A stretch of 64,000 bases of DNA from Chitinophaga sp. (GTDB lineage: Bacteria > Bacteroidota > Bacteroidia > Chitinophagales > Chitinophagaceae). Shown here piece after piece: positions 49,685-57,866 of this stretch; positions within the stretch are counted from its first letter, which is position 1, and every line of letters begins with the position of its first letter. The position numbers and the translations under genes were made by a program. A model generated the notes under the pieces. The model saw only the letters and a program-made list of their open reading frames with translations, was not told the origin of the DNA and searched no databases. Where the stretch lies: NCBI RefSeq assembly GCF_017745275.1, contig NZ_JAGHZS010000011.1, positions 1 to 64,000 on the forward strand, in the 5' to 3' direction.

Positions 49685-51016
49685 TTATCTTGCTATTTCA
49701 ATCTTCACTTTCTTATTCTTAATCTTTTCATTTTTAATCTGCTCCAGCACGTGTCCTACTTTGGATTTCACCACTGCTACAAAGGAGAAGAAATCTTTTA
49801 CTTCGATTAAGCCGATATCTTCCTTTTTCAGGTTCGCTTTTTTAGAGAGGAAGCCTACAATATCTACTTTATTCACTTTATCTTTTTTACCGGCAGCAAT
49901 GAAAATGGTGGTCCATTTTGGTTTTTCCGGTATAGTAGCAGTAGCGGGCAGTTCAATGCTTTCGATGGTTTCATCTGCCAGGTAAGGCATCCGTTTTTCA
50001 TCGGGCGCCAGTATCACGATAGCGGTGCCACTGGCTTCCATGCGGGCAGTACGGCCGTTGCGGTGTGTCCAGCTATCTTCTGTATGCGGCAGGTGGAAAT
50101 GTATAATGTAGCGGATATTGGGAATATCCAGTCCACGTGCAGCCAGATCAGTGGTTACCAGTACGTTTACCGAGCCATTACGGAACTTACAGAGGGCCGC
50201 ATCGCGTTCCTGTTGTTCCATAGCACCGTGATAGAAGGTATTGATGATACTTTTTTCTGACAGCATTTTGCTGGTGCGTTCTACGGCATCGCGGTGATTA
50301 CAGAATACGATGGTGGAGCGGTTACCGAGGTAGCAAATGAGGCGGAACAGGGTGTCTACCTTATCATTTTCCGGCGACAATACTTCTTTGATAGTGAGTC
50401 GTGCAGCCGGTGTCCCTTCTTCCGGCAGGAAGTTCAGCTTCTGCGGCTCGTTGAGCGCCAGGAATTCCGGTATTTCCACGGCTTCAGTAGCCGAGGTCAG
50501 GATACGTTTCTTCACATTGGGCAATGATTCCACGATGAAAGACACTTCCTCCTGGAAGCCCAGTTCCAGTGTTTTATCGAATTCGTCCAGTACCAGCGTT
50601 TCGATGGCTGCTACAGTGATGTTTTCGCGGCGGATATGATCTCCCAGGCGGCCGGGTGTTCCCACAATCACTGCCGGCGGCTGAATCAGGTTGTTTTCTT
50701 CTGTTTCCCTCAGGTGGCCACCATAGCAGGCAGTAATTTTGTAGCCGGTTCCCATGAGTTTAAACACCTTCTCTATCTGAAGGGCCAGCTCGCGGGAAGG
50801 CACTACGATCAGGGCCTGTGTATTTTTATTGGCAGGGTCCAGTCGCTCCAGTATAGGCAGCAGGAATGCCAGCGTTTTACCGGAACCTGTGGCCGACAAC
50901 AGGATTACATCAGCGTGTTGCTTGTTTGCGTCCACCGATGCCTGTTGCATGTCATTGAGTGAATCGATCTTGAGATTGGTAAGAATATTACCTAATGAGT
51001 ACTTTTCTTTTTGCAT
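49685..51016 (-). CDS. DEAD/DEAH-box ATP-dependent RNA helicase
   Basis: SATGSGKT, VLDEFDK (DEAD variant), SATEAVE (SAT), HRNGRTARM. Confidence 0.93.
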   Translation of the reverse strand: MQKEKYSLGNILTNLKIDSLNDMQQASVDANKQHADVILLSATGSGKTLAFLLPILERLDPANKNTQALIVVPSRELALQIEKVFKLMGTGYKITACYGGHLRETEENNLIQPPAVIVGTPGRLGDHIRRENITVAAIETLVLDEFDKTLELGFQEEVSFIVESLPNVKKRILTSATEAVEIPEFLALNEPQKLNFLPEEGTPAARLTIKEVLSPENDKVDTLFRLICYLGNRSTIVFCNHRDAVERTSKMLSEKSIINTFYHGAMEQQERDAALCKFRNGSVNVLVTTDLAARGLDIPNIRYIIHFHLPHTEDSWTHRNGRTARMEASGTAIVILAPDEKRMPYLADETIESIELPATATIPEKPKWTTIFIAAGKKDKVNKVDIVGFLSKKANLKKEDIGLIEVKDFFSFVAVVKSKVGHVLEQIKNEKIKNKKVKIEIAR

Positions 51017-51051
51017 TTGCTGGCAAAAGTACGAAGAATCAGCGAAGCGGG

Positions 51052-51157
51052 AGCAGAAAGCAGAAAGCATAAAGCAAAAAGCCATTGAAGCGAATGATTA
51101 ACGCATATATAATATCCACTCTAATGGCTTTCTGCCTTATGCTTTATGCTTTCTGCT
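51052..51157. repeat. Imperfect heptad-armed inverted repeat
   Basis: AGCAGAA AGCAGAA AGCATAA AGCAAAA AGCCATT ... AATGGCT TTCTGCC TTATGCT TTATGCT TTCTGCT; ends in the TAG of the 51156 gene. Confidence 0.88.
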
Positions 51158-52130
51158 ATTTACAAAGATGCACCTGGTCGTTGGCCGGATAGCTGAAGGT
51201 ATTGGGCACTACCCATCTTGCTTTATAAATTTTCCAGCCTTTATGGGAGAAGACACTATTCCCGCTGGCATCCAGTACTTCGTCTGTCCACCAGGATACT
51301 TTAGGCCTGACCATTAGTACCGGCAGCCCGTTGCCGGCTGAGGATACACTCTTGATATTGGCCTGTAATACATTGGCCTGCGTGAGTTGCTTACTGATCA
51401 CATTAAATGTGTATACGTTGGTGGTGTTGGTGAGCCATAGATTGCTTTCACCATATACCGGGAACAGGTCGTGGGCTTCCGTACCGGGGAGATGAATCAC
51501 CGTATCAGGGATGAGGTCCGGTGCTGCACAGTTGAAATTGTACTTAAAGCTATGCATGGTAGCCATGGCAGCAGACCAAAGTCTTTGCTGCCCGGCATCC
51601 CAAACTACGTTGTGGCCGAAATCGATGGACACTTTTTTCGTATATACGCCATCAGGGAATTGAAGCGTATCTGTTTTAAATAGCATCAGGTAGTTGCCTG
51701 TGCTGGAAGCGCTGACAATATTACCATCTGGTAATAGTTCAACAGAGTGGGTATTTCCACCGGCATAGGCATAGAACACCGCTTTTTTATCTGCGATCCT
51801 GATCAGGGCCACGCCTCCACCGGAGGCGTTTGTCAGGATATATTGATTATTGTATACGGGTTTAGCGTCGCTGGGGTTGCTAAACCATTTAAAATGTTCC
51901 GGTTTTATGTTGGAATTTTCCGGTTTCCATTCCCAAATGAGCGCGCCGGTAGGCACATCTACAATTACAAGCCGGTGCTGCGACTGCTCCGCCAACACCA
52001 TACATTTGCTGCAATCCGCTACGGTGGCAGGTGTATCAACTGCCACCTGTGCTACGGCACTTTTACTGAAACAAGCCATGGCGATGCCACTCACGATGGA
52101 AAGTATAAATCCTGTTTTTTTCATCATCAA
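51156..52130 (-). CDS. Secreted beta-propeller-like protein (DUF6528-like)
   Basis: Signal peptide; repeated strand motifs such as HRLVIVDVPTGALIWEW. Confidence 0.65.
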   Translation of the reverse strand: MMMKKTGFILSIVSGIAMACFSKSAVAQVAVDTPATVADCSKCMVLAEQSQHRLVIVDVPTGALIWEWKPENSNIKPEHFKWFSNPSDAKPVYNNQYILTNASGGGVALIRIADKKAVFYAYAGGNTHSVELLPDGNIVSASSTGNYLMLFKTDTLQFPDGVYTKKVSIDFGHNVVWDAGQQRLWSAAMATMHSFKYNFNCAAPDLIPDTVIHLPGTEAHDLFPVYGESNLWLTNTTNVYTFNVISKQLTQANVLQANIKSVSSAGNGLPVLMVRPKVSWWTDEVLDASGNSVFSHKGWKIYKARWVVPNTFSYPANDQVHLCK

Positions 52131-52245
52131 TAGTTATCATTATGTTCCGGACCAAACTACATGATCCCTTGCTGCATGCCTCAATAATACATCAGCAAAC
52201 CGGATATCTATAACGTTTTTGCTACTTTTTGTTTAATTTAAGGTT

Positions 52246-52707
52246 ATGAAAACACCTTATATCGTACTGGCGCTGGGAACCGGCATCCTCGCCTCCTGCC
52301 ATCAACAAGGGCAGCAACAAACTACTGCAGTCACAGATTCCTTACCGGCAGAAACGGAAAAAAAGGTCAACTGCTATGAAAAGACCCTGGGTAAAGATAC
52401 TGTTCTGCTTACCCTTACCTACCAGGATAGCGTAGCTACCGGCAAACTGGTGTATAACTTCTTTGAGAAAGATAAAAATACCGGTGACTTCAACGGCATC
52501 GTTCACCAGGGCATTATCCGTGGTAAATACACATTTTACAGCGAAGGCGTGGAAAGCAGCAGGCCAGTGATTTTTAAAGTAACGAAAGAACAGGCTTTTG
52601 AAGCGGTGCCTGAAAGCTTCGACAAGCAAGGTATCCCGGTGTTTCCGGCAGATGACAACCAGTTGAAGTTTGATAGTGTGCCGTTGGAAGCCGGCGCTTG
52701 TAAGTAA
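52246..52707 (+). CDS. Hypothetical lipoprotein
   Basis: Lipobox GILASCHQQ. Confidence 0.65.
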   Translation: MKTPYIVLALGTGILASCHQQGQQQTTAVTDSLPAETEKKVNCYEKTLGKDTVLLTLTYQDSVATGKLVYNFFEKDKNTGDFNGIVHQGIIRGKYTFYSEGVESSRPVIFKVTKEQAFEAVPESFDKQGIPVFPADDNQLKFDSVPLEAGACK

Positions 52708-52751
52708 AGCCGAAAGCAAAAAGCTATCATAGCGAATGATCAACGCGAATT
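52705..52751. repeat. Half copy (left arm only) of the heptad repeat family
   Basis: AGCCGAA AGCAAAA AGCTATCATAGCGAATGATCAACGCGAA directly at the stop codon. Confidence 0.7.
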
Positions 52752-52792
52752 TTTATCTTGATTAAACTAATTTTTATTTTTTGATAGAAAGA

Positions 52793-52840
52793 ATAAAATA
52801 GACGAGCCGCGCTCAAATGAGCGCGGCTCGTCTATTTTAT
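52793..52840. terminator. 23-bp perfect hairpin, bidirectional terminator
   Basis: ATAAAATAGACGAGCCGCGCTCA-aa-TGAGCGCGGCTCGTCTATTTTAT. Confidence 0.9.
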
Positions 52841-52857
52841 TTATAACACGACAATTT

Positions 52858-55257
52858 TTAGAATTTGTAAGATACCGTTCCGGTAAATTGGGTAGGCGGT
52901 ATTGGGTTAACGCTATAATTTTCGTGTACGTAGTAGTTGTAAGTATTGGTAACGTTAGACACTTTCGCCATTACACCAAAACGTTTGAAATTGTAACCCG
53001 CACTCAGGTCGAGGGTGGAGTAACCTGGCACAGAGATAAGGCGGTTATAGGTTTGCGTTTGTTGAACGGTGTTGTTCCAACCTGCAAAGCGTTGACCCAG
53101 GTAGTAAAAACCAGCACCCACTTTCAGCCCCTTCAATTTGGTTTGCTGCAGGGTATAGAATACGCTGGCATTTGCCGTGTGATTAGGGTTTCCTACTAAA
53201 CGTTCTCCTGCTATAGAACTACCTTTCTCACCTGGTGTTTTTTCAATGGTCATACTATTGTAGCTGTAACCAGCAATCACATCCAGACCTGGCAAAGGAT
53301 GACCAGCAATATCCACTTCCACGCCCTGGCTGAGGGTTTCACCTACCAGCGTTTTGATGTTGGTATTATTATTTTGTGTGGTACCATCTTTAAGGAAAGG
53401 CGCTGTTTGCGCATAGTTGTTATTGCGGATACGGTAAGCGGTTACGTTTACAGACAACAATCCTTTCAGGAAGTCGTTCTTCACACCTGCTTCATATTGG
53501 GAAATAATGGAAGGCTTCAGATTTTGGCCATAAATATCCTGGCCGCTGTTTGGCGTAAAGGAAGTAGAGTAGCTCGCAAATAAAGCAGTAGTGGCAACTG
53601 GCTTATATACTAATCCGAAACGGGGAGAAAATGCCTGATCGTACCTGGATTTTCCTACTGTTTTACCACCTTTAAAATCATATACTACCGGAGATTCCGT
53701 TTGCAGATATGAATAACGGATACCTGCCATCACTTTCACTTTTTCTGAGATGCTGATCAGGTCCTGCACATAAACACCAACTCTATTCACTGGTGCATTA
53801 GATACAGATTTCAGCGTATCTACCGGCTTGTCTGTACGACGTGGATACATGGTAGGATCAAATACGTTGATGCTATCATAAATACCGGTAGTTTTATTGA
53901 TAGATGGTACTCCATAAGCATAGGTACCAGTAAGATATCTGTCCGCATCAACACCAGCCAGGATGGTGTGTTCCAGGACACCGGTTTTCAATGTACCTGT
54001 CAGATCTACCTGTCCTGAGAAGTAATCTTCATTGGTAGCATTTGCGCCCAGCGGACGTAAGAAGTTACCATTTCCTTTTGCCTGTATTCTTTCCAGTGAG
54101 TAATAATCACGTTGATATTTAGAATAAGAAACAATACCGTTCAGGGTCCAGTTATTGCTCAGTTTATGTCTGATATTGGCGGAGGTGGTGGTTTGCTGTG
54201 TATGAGCATAGTTCCATCCTTCCCCGTAGAAAGTGTTGCGGGAGGCTTTGTTGTTAATAGCGGTATCTCCTACTGATCCAATACCAAAATCAGGTGTAAA
54301 ATCATGTTTCAGGTAATCTGCCTGTACCAGCAATTCCGTACGGTCGCTGAGTTTGAACAGGAAGGAAGGATTGATATAATAACGTTTGGAGTGTACCTGG
54401 TCGCGATAGCTGTCTGCTGTTTCGAAGGTACCGTTTACGCGGTAAGCGATTTTAGAAGACAATGGTCCATACACATCGAAGGTGGGTTTTAATAAACCGA
54501 AGCTACCTGCGCGAACGCTTACTTCTCCACCAAAATTAAATTTAGGTTGCTTAGTAACCATGTTCAGGATGGCACCGGGAGAAACGTTACCATACAGGAT
54601 AGCAGCGCTGCCTTTCAGTACTTCTACCCTTTCCAGGGAGCTCATTTCTGGCATAGCGCCGGAGTTAACGCGGGCGCCATTTTTAAAGGTGTTGGTGCTG
54701 GAGAAACCATAACCACGGGCGTTGAAGGTTTCCTGGGTACCGGCTCTTGTAGAGGCCATATATACACCATTGATATTTTTCACCACATCGCTCATGCGTT
54801 GTGCCTGTTGATTCTCTATTACTTCATGACCAATCAGGGCTACTGCCTGCGGTAAGTCCATTGCCGGTACTGGTAATTTACCGATGGTTACCGGTCTTTT
54901 ATTGATGGTTCTTGTTTTTGTACCATCTACCACCACTTCGTTCAACTGGCTGGAAGTAGCTTCCAGTGCAAAGTTCACTGCGGTAACCTGGTCTGCTGCC
55001 ACCGTTACGGTGTTGTTGATGGTTTTGGTACCAGTGCAGGAAATCACTAATACATAATTACCCGGTTTCACATTTTTCAAAGCAAATTCCCCGTCTTCAT
55101 TAGTGAGGGTACCTTTTTTGATGTCCTTCAGTCCAATGGTCACAAATGCTGCCGGCTGTCCGTCTGCTGAGCTAATCTTCCCCTTAATACTACCTGTTTG
55201 AGCAAGTACTGTGAGATTTACTAAAATGAGTCCGATGATTAAGTATAAATGTTTCAA
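52858..55257 (-). CDS. TonB-dependent siderophore receptor
   Basis: Carboxypeptidase-like N-terminus, plug RVEVLKGSAAILYGNVSPGAILNMVTKQP, C-terminal SYKF. Confidence 0.95.
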   Translation of the reverse strand: MKHLYLIIGLILVNLTVLAQTGSIKGKISSADGQPAAFVTIGLKDIKKGTLTNEDGEFALKNVKPGNYVLVISCTGTKTINNTVTVAADQVTAVNFALEATSSQLNEVVVDGTKTRTINKRPVTIGKLPVPAMDLPQAVALIGHEVIENQQAQRMSDVVKNINGVYMASTRAGTQETFNARGYGFSSTNTFKNGARVNSGAMPEMSSLERVEVLKGSAAILYGNVSPGAILNMVTKQPKFNFGGEVSVRAGSFGLLKPTFDVYGPLSSKIAYRVNGTFETADSYRDQVHSKRYYINPSFLFKLSDRTELLVQADYLKHDFTPDFGIGSVGDTAINNKASRNTFYGEGWNYAHTQQTTTSANIRHKLSNNWTLNGIVSYSKYQRDYYSLERIQAKGNGNFLRPLGANATNEDYFSGQVDLTGTLKTGVLEHTILAGVDADRYLTGTYAYGVPSINKTTGIYDSINVFDPTMYPRRTDKPVDTLKSVSNAPVNRVGVYVQDLISISEKVKVMAGIRYSYLQTESPVVYDFKGGKTVGKSRYDQAFSPRFGLVYKPVATTALFASYSTSFTPNSGQDIYGQNLKPSIISQYEAGVKNDFLKGLLSVNVTAYRIRNNNYAQTAPFLKDGTTQNNNTNIKTLVGETLSQGVEVDIAGHPLPGLDVIAGYSYNSMTIEKTPGEKGSSIAGERLVGNPNHTANASVFYTLQQTKLKGLKVGAGFYYLGQRFAGWNNTVQQTQTYNRLISVPGYSTLDLSAGYNFKRFGVMAKVSNVTNTYNYYVHENYSVNPIPPTQFTGTVSYKF

Positions 55258-55409
55258 CTACTGATAATTTTGCGCAAATGTCAGGCAAAGCGAACCGATA
55301 CGGAGATCGAATCGGGAAATTGATTTACGCAATCCGGAAAAAATGAAACGGGAATCGGAGTTCCTGACAGGATCATTTGAGCGCCATCTCCATTAATTAC
55401 ATAAAAAAC

Positions 55410-55442
55410 AAACAGGTATATATTAAAAATATATACCTGTTT
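55410..55442. terminator. 15-bp perfect hairpin downstream of the diheme cytochrome operon
   Basis: AAACAGGTATATATT-aaa-AATATATACCTGTTT. Confidence 0.7.
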
Positions 55443-55488
55443 CATAATTTATCAAAAAGGGAAAAGATCCCTCCGGGAAATGCTCCCT

Positions 55489-56544
55489 TTATTTCTTCAT
55501 TTCATTAATCCATTGTTTAATCAATGCCACCCCTTCCTTATGCACCACGGTACGCGCCAGTTCTGGCATCGCGGTACCCGGTTCCACGCTATTCATACGG
55601 TACGCCAGGATAGAGTGCAGGGCATCACCGGGAATCACGTCATAGTCGAGGCCACCGGCGCCGCCACCAGCGGAAACCGGCGACTTCCGGATGCCCAGGT
55701 TATCCGGGCCGGTTTGCTCATATTCCAGGAAAAGGCCCGTATTGTAGGCATCTCCTCCCTTGGTATGGCAATGTGCACAATTCACATCCAGGTAGGCCCT
55801 CGCCCTTTGATTAACGGTGAAGTGCACACTATCTTTCCAGTTAGGCAACTGCGCTACCTTATCCATGGCCGGTAACCCGCTGAGCTGACCACCGCTGGCC
55901 CACTGCTGCAGCTGATTTTCTGCCTGGCCGGCACGGGTATAGTTCAGGTTGCGCGCCTTGGGCCCAATGGGTGTAAGGACACTGTTATTGATATGACAAC
56001 GCTTACAATCGTTGGTATTCGGCATCTGGTATACGGTCGACTGTTGCTGGCCGCTATCATCCAGGAAGGTAATGGGGATCTTTTTACCAAGGATCCACTT
56101 TTCCGCATCCTGCTGTTCCTTGTTCCAGAGATAATTCATCACCTTCCATTGCTTATCTGCCGGATCTTTGAAGAGGATCCGGGTTTCGATCATGATCTTT
56201 TCATGCGCCGGGTTGATATAGGCAAAATTCTTTACGATGAATGTCGAATCCGGAAAATCCAGCGGACCATGGTCCGTATACTGCATGGACTTCCCTTCCG
56301 GTAACACAATGAAACGGTCTTTAACGGAATAGTCCGTGAACAACGGCGTAGCCAGTTCATAGTTCAGGACACCTTTGCGGGGTATCAACGATTTCAGCGC
56401 ACCGGTAAAGAATCCATAATCCGACAATTTCGCTTTAAACTGAAACGGGCCTGCCGCCGCAGCAGGCGCCGGTTTCTGCTGACAGCTCTGCGTGGCAGCG
56501 ATCCAACATAAAAAACACACAATTATTAAGCAAGGCTTCCTCAT
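55489..56544 (-). CDS. Diheme c-type cytochrome lipoprotein (SO2930/HNE_0200-like)
   Basis: CKRCHINN and CAHCHTKGG haem motifs, lipobox TQSCQQ. Confidence 0.8.
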   Translation of the reverse strand: MRKPCLIIVCFLCWIAATQSCQQKPAPAAAAGPFQFKAKLSDYGFFTGALKSLIPRKGVLNYELATPLFTDYSVKDRFIVLPEGKSMQYTDHGPLDFPDSTFIVKNFAYINPAHEKIMIETRILFKDPADKQWKVMNYLWNKEQQDAEKWILGKKIPITFLDDSGQQQSTVYQMPNTNDCKRCHINNSVLTPIGPKARNLNYTRAGQAENQLQQWASGGQLSGLPAMDKVAQLPNWKDSVHFTVNQRARAYLDVNCAHCHTKGGDAYNTGLFLEYEQTGPDNLGIRKSPVSAGGGAGGLDYDVIPGDALHSILAYRMNSVEPGTAMPELARTVVHKEGVALIKQWINEMKK

Positions 56545-56567
56545 CTCCCTATAAAAATTTTATAACA

Positions 56568-57845
56568 CTATTTACAAACATATGGCGTCACATCAGTGCT
56601 GGGATGCCATTTCTTAGACGTCATATTCAGGGCGTCTACATTGACGAATAAATTGGAACCAGTTTGTTTAATACACAGCGAATCCGGGTTTACCGCTGTG
56701 CCTTTAGTCAGGATATTCGTGGTAATACCATCATAGGTAATGAAAGGCAGGCGCGCATTTTTGCGGGAAGGATCCATCGCGTTGAGCTGCTGCTCAATAC
56801 CCACGAGGATTTTACCCGTATGATGTTCGTATACTGCCGGTGGAAACGCAGGCCCTACTTCCATCACGTTATCATGGATGTGTACATTTTTAGGAATCGG
56901 GAAATAGTGATCATTGATTTTTGACCCTGCGCTTTCATCGATAAAAAATCCGGATACCACAGAAATGGCGCTGGAGTTGTTATTGATGATGCGGTTGTTA
57001 TACAGCTCAATATCTGAAGCCGCCAAAATCACTACCCCACTGCCTGGCGCTGCATTGCCCACACCCCAGGTAGAACCGAAGCTGCCGGATTTGGCAAAGT
57101 TCCTTTCGTTGTTATCGTGGAAATAGTTGTTGTACGCTTTTACGAAACCACCGCGTTTAGATAAGTCTGGCAGATCGAAAATGAGGAAGCCGGCGGTATT
57201 GCCCCAAAACTCATTATCATATACCTGTGCATGCGACGTATTTTCAATTTCGCAACCCGCCACATTCTTAAACGCTTTACACTTGCGCACAATAGCACTG
57301 TCGGTTTGCCCTACGTAAATGCCTGCATCGGAAGCTCCCTGTGCATAGCAGTTTTCCACCAATACATTTTTACACATCACCGGGTAAATGGCATAGCCTC
57401 CACTGGTAGAATCGGATACCGACCAGATGGCGTGCAGGTTGGTGATCACTACATTTTCACTTTTGTTGATCTTAATCAGGTCGCCTTTGGAGTCGCGCAG
57501 GGTCAATCCATCGATGGTGAAGCCTTTTACATCGGTAACGCGGATGCCTTCCCCACCCTGGCTTTGGGACGAAAAGTCGAGGATGGTTTTATCCGCCCCG
57601 GCACCCTGTATCAGGATATGCTTTAACTGCGCAATGCTCAGGTTATCGAACTTATAAAGTCCTTCTTTCAGCGTAATGGCGCTGCTATCGGTAAGCGACA
57701 ATAGCGCTTCCGCAATTTTTGTTTCCTCGCCGGGGCCAAAATTCAGGCGGGTTTTATATCCCTGCGGGTCTCTGGCAGGTTCCGGGTTATTATGACAGGC
57801 CGCCAACAGGGCAATCATGAATAAGCAGATATGATATCGTTTCAT
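56568..57845 (-). CDS. Parallel beta-helix domain lipoprotein
   Basis: Repeated beta-helix rungs; lipobox LLAACHN. Confidence 0.85.
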   Translation of the reverse strand: MKRYHICLFMIALLAACHNNPEPARDPQGYKTRLNFGPGEETKIAEALLSLTDSSAITLKEGLYKFDNLSIAQLKHILIQGAGADKTILDFSSQSQGGEGIRVTDVKGFTIDGLTLRDSKGDLIKINKSENVVITNLHAIWSVSDSTSGGYAIYPVMCKNVLVENCYAQGASDAGIYVGQTDSAIVRKCKAFKNVAGCEIENTSHAQVYDNEFWGNTAGFLIFDLPDLSKRGGFVKAYNNYFHDNNERNFAKSGSFGSTWGVGNAAPGSGVVILAASDIELYNNRIINNNSSAISVVSGFFIDESAGSKINDHYFPIPKNVHIHDNVMEVGPAFPPAVYEHHTGKILVGIEQQLNAMDPSRKNARLPFITYDGITTNILTKGTAVNPDSLCIKQTGSNLFVNVDALNMTSKKWHPSTDVTPYVCK

Positions 57846-57866
57846 ATATGGGTTTGTTTTTTAACC

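Noticed and set aside
51017-51085. N-terminal extension [16 protein letters not shown] of the helicase
   Set aside because: It is translation through the heptad repeat; MQKEKYSLGN at 51016 is the likely start.
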